In this document: positions 8,408-18,900 of the stretch, piece after piece | How the letters are laid out: each line of letters starts with the position of its first letter | Numbering within the stretch: position 1 is the stretch's first letter | NCBI GenBank assembly: GCA_002811675.1 | Contig: PDIM01010329.1 | Location: forward strand, 74,483-106,104 | Source: Ichthyosporea sp. XGB-2017a | Taxonomy: Eukaryota > Opisthokonta > Ichthyosporea | Direction: 5' to 3' | Length of the DNA: 31,622 nucleotides | Notes under the pieces: model-generated | The model's input: the letters and a program-made list of their open reading frames with translations, nothing else | Databases searched by the model: none | What the model was told of the DNA's origin: nothing | Program-made: the position numbers and the translations under genes

Positions 8408-9202
8408 TCACGCCTTTTTCCCACTCTCACCAAACACTACAGCAAAGCCAATGATATGAGCCAGCCGCAAGCTTTCTGGGATCTTTATATAGGGATCATT
8501 AGTTGTTTGACTAGTAATGTATGCAAGAGCTGAAGCCATCACTTCCGGAGGGCAGCCATAAACCTGAAAAAGAAAAGCGCCACAGTTGTGTATTTCACCT
8601 GCAGCTTCAATCCGTCTGATGCGCTCTTCTGAGTCTGACATATTATCCTTTATCGCCGAGATCATCGCCTCTTTGCGAGGTTCCTTTCTCATAACTGTAA
8701 CAACAGGAAGTTGCAATACTAGGGATAACACCTCAATGTCCACTACATTAAATCCACCTAGACAGATGCCGTCTATCAGTACAATGTGCAATTGTTGAAA
8801 GAATTTACTTTTTAAAAGTTGTTTTGCTAATGATTCTGTCGCGTCCATCCCATCACCTGTTACTTCACCCCACAACATGCCTTCAAAAATATTGTTAGCG
8901 CAGACTATACCAGCAACATTCACCTTCCCTTTAAAATGCTTTTCCACGCGAGGAGCGTCATCAAACCCAATGTTTCGAATGTTCTTTTTATTGTTCACCA
9001 GCTGATCAATCTTTTTCCCCCAATGTTTTGTAATCTCCTCCCTCGCCTTTAGCAACTCACCGTTACGCACCAAGTTTTCAACCCATTGCATTCGTGTTTC
9101 AAAACACAAAGGCATCTCTAACAAGTGGGAGTTTGAACTTTCTGTAATCCTACATGCACCCTTTCCATTCTCCTCTTTATCACTGTCCTCCCTTGCCTCC
9201 AT
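8408..9202 (-). CDS. DUF99 (endonuclease dU family) protein
   Basis: A 264-residue protein; the frame runs on to 9229 but only to a TTG, so the ATG at 9202 is chosen. After ~70 residues of helical, charged sequence comes the DUF99 core: IRNIGFDDAP (75-84), an internal strand with GDGMDATE (116-123), HIVLIDGICLGGFNVVD (139-155), then LPVVTVMRKEP. The C-terminal GEIHNCGAFLFQVYGCPPE and IPESLRLAHIIG match archaeal members, which end PEPLRxAHLI. The family is nearly all archaeal, and InterPro names it after an activity against deoxyuridine-containing DNA; function here is inferred from family only. A eukaryotic copy suggests transfer from archaea. Just upstream of the ATG the sequence ends TGTGTTACAG, acceptor-like, so a 5'-UTR intron is possible. 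It converges on the MTA1-like gene. Confidence 0.85.
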   Translation of the reverse strand: MEAREDSDKEENGKGACRITESSNSHLLEMPLCFETRMQWVENLVRNGELLKAREEITKHWGKKIDQLVNNKKNIRNIGFDDAPRVEKHFKGKVNVAGIVCANNIFEGMLWGEVTGDGMDATESLAKQLLKSKFFQQLHIVLIDGICLGGFNVVDIEVLSLVLQLPVVTVMRKEPRKEAMISAIKDNMSDSEERIRRIEAAGEIHNCGAFLFQVYGCPPEVMASALAYITSQTTNDPYIKIPESLRLAHIIGFAVVFGESGKKA

Positions 9203-9792
9203 CCTGTAACACACACACCTCTCCAGCAATGAATCCCCATCTCCCTGCTATCAACTCCACACACCCCTCCCTGTACCTGGTGTGGTGCAGTAGCTACACC
9301 TCCGTGGCTCTCTCTAGTTGAAGGGGCCTCTAAAAGGCAATTCCCTCGAGGGGATACTGCACTGGTGACTCTCGCGATCGGTGGGTTTTAGCGTGGGGTG
9401 TGTGGAGGGGCTAATTGGTGGATCGTGGCTGGAATCTGGATCTCCCAAGTCCCAATCTTAGTTATAGTACTGCAGTCTATACATAGCTGTAGTATTAAAA
9501 TTCCAGTATTTCCCTGTCCTTCCTTATAAGGGGACGGGGCTGTTACCTCGTTCATTTAAAAGTGCGCAGTGACCCACACACCGCCCAATCACACCACACC
9601 CCCCTTCACTATCACCCCATCCCATACTCCCATTGACTCATCCAGCATCCCTTCCCTGATCATTCCCCACCCTCCTCTACCCCTCCCCTCCCCCCGATGG
9701 ATTTACCGCATTTCATCACCTCCACCCTCTCCCAAGGCCCATTATAATTCTCGAGGAAATAATTCTCATAGACATTTTTGTATATTTATTTA
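9203..9792. other. Divergent intergenic region
   Basis: Promoter region between the DUF99 gene (-) and the small mitochondrial-type gene (+). It includes a TATAAGG near 9525-9531 on the + strand and a C-rich low-complexity block (9560-9700). A CTCCCAAGTCCCAATC stretch near 9447 resembles the heptad repeat at 30631. No gene is recognised. Confidence 0.45.
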
Positions 9793-10125
9793 ATGTTGTC
9801 ATTTCAAAGTGTGCGAATTGTTTGCAGGTACTTGTTTAATTTGCAGAGTTTATAGATTTGTCGCACATAAAATACGTAAATCCAGAAAACAAAATTTTAT
9901 TTTAGAAATATAATCATGACTGCATCTGTTGGAAGCCGTTTTGTTAGAAACATGGCCAATGCTGCCAAAAGAGCCTCTAGTGCCAGTATGAAGAAAGGCC
10001 AGAGCAGCGCCTTCAATCCATCCCAGCAACACGCCACCGAGAACTACTGGGTTAGCTATACTAAAAATCAGCAAATCAGTGGCAATTGCAAACTTAATCT
10101 CCATCAGGGGCGTGCGAGTGTATAA
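9793..10125 (+). CDS. Small protein, probable mitochondrial import signal
   Basis: Two exons, 9793-9827 and 9906-10125, joined by a 78-nt intron (GTACTT...TTTTATTTTAG), give 84 residues. The upstream exon reads MLSFQSVRIVC and stays in frame with the ATG at 9916, which supports the join. The first ~45 residues lack acidic residues and are rich in Arg, Lys, Ser and Ala (SVGSRFVRNMANAAKRASS), as in a mitochondrial presequence. The rest contains HATENYWVSYTKN. I do not recognise the family. A start at 9916 alone (69 residues) is the alternative. It could be a small respiratory-complex or mitoribosome component; that is a guess from the leader only. Confidence 0.5.
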
Positions 10126-10622
10126 AGAGTGGCTGTCTTGGATAGTTTGAGACACCCCCAAGTCCTTAAACGTAATGTCTGAAATTATGCACGTAGGCGG
10201 GATCTTCCGGCCCACGTAATTTCAGCGCAGTGAGAGGTCTTGAGGAATACAGACTGGTTCTGACACGGTGAATTCTTTCCTTATTCTTACACACAAGCAC
10301 AAATTATATCTCCTGTACATAAAAATAATAAAACGACTTTGAAAGAAACGTAATTAAGAGATTGCTATTTCGTTGTGAATCATGAGATAGATAGTTTGGT
10401 CCAACCTTCTTGGGCATGGGTGTCCCTGCGTTGAAATGGGCGTGTACATGGGCCTATACATAAATAATTTATTTAAAAACATAAAAAGGCCCTTGTGGGA
10501 GATAGGAGATAACTGTACATTCAGAGAAAAAGAAAGAAGGAAGGAAGCATGAATGGAAGAGCAGAAGTGAACAAGTGAACAGCTGTTGCTCTGCTGAAAA
10601 CTGGTTTTTGAAATAGAAAAAG
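10126..10622. other. Convergent intergenic, 3' ends
   Basis: Lies between the tails of the small gene (+) and the Ras-like gene (-). It contains AATAATAAAA-type A-rich signals near 10324 and no convincing coding sequence. Confidence 0.45.
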
Positions 10623-12023
10623 TTAGAGCGCAGACATTTGTATAGACATTTTCCTTGTTCCCTTCAAGCCAGGACGAACCTGTTTCTTCTGAATTGCAGC
10701 TATTTTCTCTTTGAACGGCATTGAGGCTATCAGCTGCCGTGACAAAATAAGAAACGGTTTGCTGCCATCGTCCCCATCCTTGCACGAGAATTCCATTACT
10801 CCATAGTCACGCACCTGACCAAATTGCTGAAGCCTTTCCTCAGAGACTTTTCTGAGCTCTGGCTTTTCTTTTACAATATCCAGCTTGTTTCCAACAACAA
10901 ATATCGGTACCTATGGCAATCAACACAAAAAAGAATCAAAAAAGGCCATTAGAAAAAGAACAACCACGGTAGTCGCATTAAAGAATGAGCCCATACTATT
11001 CAAATACTTACATCTTTTCCCCTCACATTTTCAATTTCGAGAGCCAGCGTTTCAACTAAAAGAAAAGTCTTCTCCACATCAGGAGAATACAACAGGATAA
11101 AAGCCTATTCAAATTATCAAATAAAGAAAAAATAAGTACAATGGTAAACAAGCTGTTGTAAACAGGAGAAGCCGCCTTGAGCCTCTTAATTACCCATCAT
11201 CTTTAATTAGCACTTACATTAGCTCGCTTGATGTATGACTGAAGGGCGCCTTCTTTTGGCTCCTAATTTCATAAAAATAGCATTCATATCGAAGTAAATC
11301 ACATTAATAAGCTTATTTCTACTTGCAAGAAGTGCTCAAAGTATACCTTCTAAAGCAAAATCTTCTCAAACTGATTTGTTACTTACCTCCCCAGCTGTAT
11401 CCACAATGTGAAGAACCACTTTGGATTGCTCAATTTTCACCACCTTTTCCATAGTGTCCTCGACGGTGGGCGTTTGCTTCAATAAAGAAAAACAAGAAAA
11501 CCAAGTGCAGAGACAGTGTTAAAAACAAGAAAGAAAACTCAAAATGAAAACTCAAAATCAACAAGGTGCAAAAATCACAACTTACAGTTCCGAACTCAAA
11601 AGCATTCCCATCCACGAAATTCTCGATAAAAGAAGTTTTCCCAACCCCACCCGCTCCCAAAACGACAATCTTAAAGAATCTATGACCATTCGGCAGTAAT
11701 GATCCTTCTTTATCGGGCCCGGGATGATGTGCCGGTCCATCGCCTTTATGATCTTGGGCAAGATTTGTATTACTACCCCCTACATGCTTCATTTGCATTA
11801 GAAAGTTGGTTATTCTCCCCTTCCCTGCCCCCTTTGAGGCTATAGCCACCTCGGAAGGAGATCCTTCTATGCCTGGAATGGATCCCGAACCAAGGCTTTC
11901 CTGTGATAGAACCCTTCTACTGACAGGATTATGTTCTGCAGAAGAATGCTTGGACACAGTACCACTCTCTGAAGCGTTTTTCGCTTTGTGGCGATTCCCT
12001 TTCAGTAGTTTTCCTAAACCCAT
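10623..12023 (-). CDS. Ras-like small GTPase with long N-terminal extension
   Basis: Five phase-0 exons on the minus strand: 12023-11586, 11476-11387, 11262-11218, 11104-11012, 10910-10623, total 317 residues. A Ser/Gly-rich extension of ~115 residues begins MGLGKLLKG, whose Gly2 and basic residues could allow N-myristoylation. The G domain has the P-loop GAGGVGKTS (123-131), switch I PTVEDT (149-154), DTAGEE (172-177), NKLD (230-233) and a final SCKD (G5). PTVED at switch I places it near Ras/Rap. Position 61 of Ras, normally Gln, is Glu here (DTAGE), so GTP hydrolysis may be slow or different. The C-terminus (KMSIQMSAL) has no CaaX cysteine, so it is not prenylated in the usual way. Introns are 101-124 nt. 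Membrane signalling is inferred. Confidence 0.9.
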
Positions 12024-13012
12024 TGTATCCTTGTATTGAGGGTTAAGTATAAACAGGTTAAGTTCAAAACAAACAAGCGTAAGATTTTAAGTTCTCAAAG
12101 CATTAAGATCAATGATTCATGTCTTTTTGCCTTTCTTATGAACCTTGTAGATTTGTACTTTTGGTTTTCCCATTCGAAGAATTATTTCGCTATTTCTTCG
12201 TTTTCTCTGGGTATAGCTTTTGTTTCCGCTTGATTCAGTTTTTCTCTGCTTTTTTCCGTCTCAATTTTCCTCTCTATTCTTGTTCTCTATTTGACCGAAG
12301 AATACAAAAATCTGACCAAATGTAATCTCTTCACATAAAAACAGTAAACTGAAATATGAAAACTATTACTCAGAAGATAGCTTCATTTTAACTATAAACT
12401 TTAAAAAATGTACCAGGAATTTCATAGTTAAAAATAAAATTTGAAATTTCTAAAATAAAGAAATTGTCACATTTTTCATCGAACCTCGCTTTCCTGTTTT
12501 GGAAACTCTTTTTTTGCTTTGACGTTTTTGCTCCTTTTTTGCGTAGTTGTCCTCTTTTTTTTTGGCAGTTTCGTTTTTTTCAGGGAAAGACGTCGAAAAC
12601 GTTGGGTTTCATTGTTTATTATATTTAGGAATTAGAGGAGTTATTATGGTCTTCAAGTTAAACGGGTGAGAATATTTATGGTACGACAAATTTCACTTTG
12701 AAAAGGCTCATCATAAATCTTACTTGGAATACCAAAATTTCAAAATGGCAGTATTTTAAAAAATAATGATGCCCACTGAAACAACTGGAAAAGAAATATT
12801 TGATAAAACGTGCTATCTGCTTTTGCTCCATCTTCGTCCCTCATTCAGTAGCCAGAACGCAGCTTGAATGGTGAGCTCTTCAACCCCGTAAGCTGAGGTA
12901 CATCAGCTCATAACAACTTTTGTGCCTCGTCGAAGTGCAGCGTATTCTCCTTTGCCATTCCTTTCCTTATACCTTTGTGAGTACCAGCGTTTACTGCACT
13001 TTACCAATGTAA

Positions 13013-13021
13013 TATATAAGG
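13013..13021 (+). promoter_or_regulatory. TATA box TATATAAGG
   Basis: Strong TATA match on the + strand, about 430 bp upstream of the cystathionine beta-lyase ATG. If functional, the transcript would carry a long leader, perhaps with an intron. The same core occurs on the - strand at 31609-31616 before another gene. Confidence 0.35.
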
Positions 13022-13082
13022 ACACTTTAATTTCCCAACCGTCCATTTTCACCTCAAAGAATTCCTCGGTACCTTAAGTATA

Positions 13083-13090
13083 TCACGTGA
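13083..13090. promoter_or_regulatory. Palindromic E-box TCACGTGA
   Basis: A perfect TCACGTGA, the form bound by Cbf1-type bHLH factors at yeast methionine genes, lies 357 bp upstream of cystathionine beta-lyase, a methionine-pathway gene. A CRE-like TGATGTCA follows at 13101-13108. Function is inferred. Confidence 0.35.
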
Positions 13091-13446
13091 ATAGTTAAAT
13101 GATGTCATGAATAATTTCCCGCGGTGGGCGGGGGGTGGTTTGGGGAAGGGGGACTGGACCCAGTCATGAGTGCCAAAACAAAACAAAAACAACAGTGGCG
13201 GGGCTACTGCTGTAGCTCCTATTTATTTCATGTGGTTCCCCTTTGGTTTGGCTTCCTCTTCACTTGACTGTCTTGGTCTGGAGATTGGATAACTTAGATT
13301 CCATCCTTCTGTTCTGTCAGAAACGCTTTTTGGTGTATGGAAGTATTGATTTTCAATTCCCAACTCACACCCACAGTTGTCGTGAAGCTACTCACGGAGA
13401 GGAACGTAGCAATATATCAACAATCCAAGAGAGCAGATTCTCAGCA

Positions 13447-14972
13447 ATGACCAGTACTTGTGACCAGAGTGCAATGGAGCCCGCATCCCAGTCGTGTGGG
13501 CCCAAATACCGTGTGGCGACAAACATTGTCCACGTGGAAGGGAACAAGCACGATAAGGAGGGGTACAATCCTGCCTCCACCCCAATCTATCAAACGGCCA
13601 CCTTTAAGCAGGATTCTGCTGTGTCCATGGGTGAATATGACTATACTAGAAGTGGAAATCCTACACGTACTGTTCTTGGTAAGTGGTAATAGCAAAAGAA
13701 AAGGATTAAGGAAGAAAGAAACCAACCGTCTTGTGAGCTGGTATTTATTTGCTTTCTTGTGTTTGTGCTCTACTTTGTGTATGCGGGGGGGATAGAAAAT
13801 CATTTGGCCAAGCTCAGTGGAGGATCAAGGGCGCTATGCGTTACGTCGGGGATGACTGCTTTAGACGTAATTACAAGATTAGTGAAGCCAGGAGAGGAAA
13901 TCATTGCGGGGACTGATCTTTATGGTGGAACGAATAGATTGCTGAAGTTTCTGGAAACACAGGGCGTGATAGCCACTCATATAGACACTTGCGATCTGGA
14001 TGCGGTTGAGAGGGCTGTATCAAACAAAACAAGAATGATCCTGTTGGAAACACCTACAAATCCTTTAATTCGTGTTTGTGATATCAAAGCAGTTTGTGCT
14101 TTGGCTCATAGAAAGCGAAGTGTAGAAGAAGGCGAAGAGGAAAAAGAAACTGTAGTAGTTGTTGATAATACAATGATGTCACCATATTTACAAAGACCCC
14201 TTCAGCTCGGTGCCGATATTGTGTACCACTCAGGCACAAAATATCTTAGTGGGCATCATGACTTGATGGCAGGGGTAATTTGCACCAGAACTGATAGTCT
14301 CGCAAAGGGAATGTTTCATATTATAAATGCCACAGGGTGTGGCCTTTCGCCGTTTGACTGTTGGCTCCTTTTGAGAGGCATCAAGACCTTATCGGTGCGA
14401 ATGGATAAGCAGCAGAGCAACGCGGAAAAACTAGCAGCCTTTTTGGAATCGAAAGGTTACGTTGTTCATTACCCGGGTCTTAAAAGCCACCCGTCCTACC
14501 GCATTCATCAGATGCAGAGTGATGGACCAGGGGCGGTCTTAAGCTTTGAAACGGGATCTGCATCGAAATCTCAGACCATTGTAGAAGCTTGTAAATTGTT
14601 TACTATTTCTGTCAGTTTTGGTTGTGTAAATTCGCTTATTAGGTAAGTACAAAGGAGATGATGGATAACCACAAACATGCGACTTGCAGAGCGGAACGCA
14701 GAGAAGAAGATTTGACGAATGTTAACATTTCTAACTATTGTAAACGATTTTTTTTTTGTTCGTTTGCCTCATGGATATTTGCTGTACTTAAATTAAATTT
14801 GCTTTAAAGTATGCCGTGTCGGATGTCCCATGCGAGCATTCCTGCTGAAGTGCGCAAGGCACGTGCCATGCCTGAAGATATTATCAGACTCTGTGTGGGG
14901 ATCGAGGACCCCGAGGACTTGATTGCTGACCTTGATCAAGCACTACTGTCAGCTGCGCGGGTTGCTTGCTGA
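13447..14972 (+). CDS. Cystathionine beta-lyase (PLP enzyme)
   Basis: Three exons, 13447-13678, 13796-14642 and 14810-14972, join in phase to 413 residues. The enzyme cleaves cystathionine to homocysteine, pyruvate and ammonia in methionine synthesis. Family motifs in order: STPIYQTATF, YDYTRSGNPTR (64-74), VTSGMTALD, LETPTNP (161-167), VVVDNTMMSP, and the PLP site HSGTKYLSGH with Lys226. The C-terminal GCVNSLISMPCRMSHASIP and GIEDPEDLIADLD fit plant and other eukaryotic beta-lyases better than gamma-synthase or gamma-lyase. An acidic/basic insert (KRSVEEGEEEKET, 184-196) is unusual. No long transit peptide is present, so a cytosolic enzyme is likely. The first ATG in frame is at 13447; upstream frame has no ATG. 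Introns are 117 and 167 nt. Confidence 0.93.
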
Positions 14973-15528
14973 CACTTAGTGGGATATGAACGAAAATGAA
15001 AAAAGGAAAATGAAGGCACGTTGTTGGCGATATACTAGAAAATGGCCTCTTCTCCTCTTTTTTGAAGAATGAAAGAAATAAAGCAACATTAGCATTTGAC
15101 TACTTACTCAAATTCTTTCCATCGTCTACGTCGAAGATGCAAACAAGAGGAGGAGGGAAATGAGACAACCAAGAAAGAAGAAGGAAAAAAATTCCAATCA
15201 TCTGGCACAAGCGGGGCCCCAAGCCAACTCATCTTCTCGACTCAGTTGACTTGGCAACGTGCAGTAAAGTCCAAAAAACTTTTTGAATTTTGCAGGGAAT
15301 TTTGGAAAATTGGACCCAAAAAATAGGCTTTTTTGGCTCATTTTGGCATTTTGGCATTTTATTTTTCATTATTATTTTTGTTTTTTTTTTATAAACATTA
15401 TTGCATTTTTCAAGTGTTGCAGTGATTTCAGTCTATTTACATCGTCACAACTGATTTTAAGCACAGCTCATTGTCAGTGTGGTGTTCGTGTGTATATGTG
15501 TTTATGTATTGCGCATAAATTATAGAGA
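14973..15528. other. Intergenic, same-strand genes
   Basis: Holds the beta-lyase 3' end with an AATAAA near 15077, then an AT-rich block with a T-run and TTTATAAACAT near 15389, a possible TATA element about 140 bp before the next ATG. No further gene is seen. Confidence 0.45.
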
Positions 15529-15933
15529 ATGAAAAATAAAAGGAATCTAACTGTTGATACAAATCTGCCACTTCCAAAAAATGTGTGTCCGATCATTTCC
15601 CGCGTCAAGGTTCAGCAAAGCACAGTAGAGCAGGTCAAAAAATTTATACTCGGAAAAGACAAAGATAATCATCGCACAAAATCGCAATTTACCAAACGCA
15701 ATAATGGAGACCAATGCGAAGAAGTGAATGGAAGGCCTCAGCTAATCGCTCAACCACATCAAAAGAATGTAATATTCCAATACCAGCATAGAGTGGAGGT
15801 CAAGAACAACTCAGAAAAGGCTTCAAGCAGTCTTCAAGACCCAACTGAAGACACATATGACTATGACCAATCCGATTCCAGTTCTGTGTCGTCCTTTTCC
15901 TCTCTTTCTTCGCTGTCTGAGGATAGCTATTAA
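15529..15933 (+). CDS. Small disordered protein, acidic Ser-rich tail
   Basis: A 134-residue single-exon frame from ATG 15529. The first ~60 residues are basic (MKNKRNLTVDTNLPLPKNV, then VEQVKKFILGKDKD), the middle is Gln/Asn-rich, and the tail is strongly acidic and Ser-rich (DTYDYDQSDSSSVSSFSS, ending LSEDSY), a likely casein-kinase-2 type target. No family is recognised. Its TAA (15931-15933) overlaps the TAA of the opposite-strand gene (15932-15930), so both coding regions end on the same TTAA. Low complexity makes a chance frame possible, but 134 codons with protein-like composition favour a gene. Confidence 0.5.
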   Translation: MKNKRNLTVDTNLPLPKNVCPIISRVKVQQSTVEQVKKFILGKDKDNHRTKSQFTKRNNGDQCEEVNGRPQLIAQPHQKNVIFQYQHRVEVKNNSEKASSSLQDPTEDTYDYDQSDSSSVSSFSSLSSLSEDSY

Positions 15934-18900
15934 TTTCGAACGACATTTTGTAAAATATCGATTGCTGCCTGCAGGTCAGTGCTACAGCACCAATTTTTCT
16001 CTTGCAATGAAATTTTGGCGGTTTTCTCATTAAGTTGTTGAACTATTCTTCGCAACAGATTAATGTCTGCAACGTTAAGATAACTGCCAAAATTAGCATA
16101 GACCCTCGCTACGGAAGAAAGAAGGACCTTTCTACAGCTGGCGTCTCCAACATTTTTTGCATATTCAAAAGGAATCCAATAAGTTGTAAAGAAATTTCTA
16201 ACTACGCTTTCAAGTGATAACACCATGATATCACGCAGTTGCTGCTTGAATTTCATAGATTGACCCTTTTGCATATCATTTACCATAACCGAGAGGCGAT
16301 TAAATGCTTGCACGGAGATTCGTAGCATTGGAGTGTACGGAAATTCCTCAGTTCCCTTTTCAAGCACAAATGGATTACGCCTTTTACTCTTTCCGGCTAA
16401 TAAATTTTGAAAAAGAAATCTATACGCAAGAGCATCACCTACAGCCATCAGTAAATGGTCGCAGTCTAACTCTCCGTATGCCTCTTTGGAATGTAAAGAG
16501 ATTTTAACTATCATCGAAGTTATGTCGTTCATTAGTGGTTCAAACCAACTTAACGTTTCCTTTGCCAATGGCCCTAAATTCCCATTTGGAAGTACTTTAC
16601 ATCGGTTTAACATTACTTGATTGGACGTGTGTACAAGGTATTTGCATTGCGGGAAACTTTCTTTGCGCAAAACATGTAATATCATTGATGAAAGTACGGG
16701 GGCAACCATAGGCAAGGGAAACTTTGACACTACTAGACCCGACACAAATTTAATTTTTTCAAACTGCCCACGATCCAAAAGATTGAAAAACAAAGCTGAC
16801 AGAAGAAGCGAGCCCAGGGAACAAGCGTTTTCCACATTAGTGAACATAAGTTCCTTCGACAATACATCCTCACAATAATGTCCCTCTGGAAGAGAGCTAA
16901 GGACCAGAAGGGGCATCAGGGGCGCAAAGATATCTTCTTCTTTATCCATTCTAGAAGTAGGCACAGTAAAAAAATCCAAATTTGCTGATGCCTTTTGAAG
17001 AAGAGGCAGAGGTGACATCAAGCAAACAAACCTTTCCAGAGCAAACTCCGCAAAATATCTAAATTGATGATCATCATCGTGCCCCACCATAATACGTTTG
17101 CATACCCTCTTAAGACCTTGAACTGGAAACGCATCCCGAGGATTAGTTAGAAATACTCTGCTAACTCCATAACAAACATTCAGCTTCAGATGACTAGACT
17201 CAAGGCACTCTTCTAATTGCAATAACGATTCATCAAAGCATTTGATTGCCAAAGCTCCGTCGATGGGTAATACACACTTTTTGCCCCTTATATAATCCAC
17301 GCCCATTTTGCTAGTTGTACTTTCAAAAATCCAAACGAAAAGTCCTTTGAGAAGGAATATGGCCCGTTCGTTTGACGCATTCAACACTACGTTCTTCCAC
17401 ACACGACCAAAAATGACCGCTGTCTCTTCAATACTTCGTTCAAATGCCCCAACCAAAAATTCCATAACCAGTCCAAGTCCAGTGTTTCCATGGATTCTAA
17501 TGCAAAAGCTCGCAAGTTGGACTACGTTTTCAGCCTCACTCCGCCTATTCAACATTGCAAAATAGAGGCGCTTTGCCAGCAACATTTCTAAATGCATATC
17601 TTCGCAAATTTGCAAAACGGAGACACATATGCGCTCGTATAAAATCTTTTGCGAATGTGAAGAACTACACCAGCTTCTCACCAAACAATAGAAAAACGGT
17701 TCACCAAAACCACTTTTGACCAACCCAAGGGCTAGCTTTACCAGTAAACTTTTCAGCTCTTCATTTGCTAAGCACGCAAATGATGCGCAATAAGGCGCAA
17801 AGCATACTCGGAAAAAATTAGAAATATAAGCTTTAATATTGCTCTCTTCTTGTAACGGACACATTTTTTCAAAATGGAATAGCAAAAGGCTTTCTATGAA
17901 TTCAATATCAAGTTTTCTTGTTAAAAGACCTTCATTTGCCACATAGAACGTTTCCACGGCTTCAAGTAGGACTGTATAGCTGAATTCAAGGCTATCGAAG
18001 GAACTCTTTTCTGCTATAAGCAATTGATTAACAATCAGTCCCCGATTGCGAAAGGTGTCGATTTCAGCATCCTTGGACATATACGAATGGTTAACGTTGA
18101 TGTTCACTGCCAGTTTAAAAATACTTGCAAACGCTACACCATTAAACCCTCTAAGTACATCAAGGGCATGTATCAATAGCGGTTTCCAATTCAAAAATGA
18201 AATTCTTTCAGACACCTTTTGCGGTCCGAATACCTCATGTACTTCTTTGGCTTTGCAAATCACCTCCTGCAACATGCAATTCACACCCTCTAGACAACAA
18301 GATACTCGACTATATCGCATTTCCCCCAGATGCAACTCCAACAAACTAACATATGACTCAAGCAATGCAATGACAGAAGAAAAATTCGCCTCTGCAATAC
18401 CATCAAAGTATTCATTTTTTAAGAAAGACATAAATGTCAGAACTGAGTCACTTATTCGAAAAAGATACTTGGACAATAGCCCCTTTTGCCCCATTTGCTC
18501 TGGGTATTTCCTCGTTCCGTCCCCAATGGTATTTAGGACACAGCTCAACGCCTCAATTGAATTTGGAAGAGGCTTCAACTTTTTTTCTGTTACCAAATAA
18601 ACATAATTGTGAGTTATTTTACTCAAAACCTTTAAGATAGATTCGTATTCTACCGATTCCCACTGATTATTTTCGGATGAAAAGGAGCGTATTCCTTCTA
18701 CAACATTAACGCAGGTAGAATTAATACAAAACAGCCAAGAAAGAATCTTCGTCGCTTTTTTCACATTCGCTGACTCTTTATCTTCATTCACCTGAATGAC
18801 GTAAAGAATAGTTTCCAAGAAAATACCAATCCCTTCTGAATCATCACTGCTAAAAAGCTTTTGGATATTCGATATAACTTTTGATTTGGAGCTTGCACCA

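Larger units (their letters stand above)
12024..13446. other. Long divergent intergenic region
   Basis: About 1.4 kb between the Ras-like gene (-) and cystathionine beta-lyase (+). The left part is T-rich with no gene. The right part has a stem AGCTGA/TCAGCT (12889-12907 region), a strong TATATAAGG, a TCACGTGA palindrome, a TTTCCCGCG (13115-13123) and a GGGCGGGGGG run. The frame of the beta-lyase first exon is open back to 13243 but lacks an ATG, so a 5' leader or its intron may lie here. Confidence 0.5.

Noticed and set aside
11430-11585. Read-through extension of the Ras-like first exon (hydrophobic LILSFHFEF... tail)
   Set aside because: The segment begins with a GTAAGT donor and interrupts the G domain before switch I; the spliced product restores PTVED and DTAGE.
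13243-13446. Upstream extension of the cystathionine beta-lyase frame as a transit peptide
   Set aside because: The frame is open but has no ATG, only a TTG at 13243, and the added sequence is not conserved-looking; the ATG at 13447 precedes the family core by a normal distance.
18046-18600. 184-codon + frame inside the large helical gene
   Set aside because: Antisense shadow of the 1034-residue frame; no independent signals such as an ATG context, promoter or introns.
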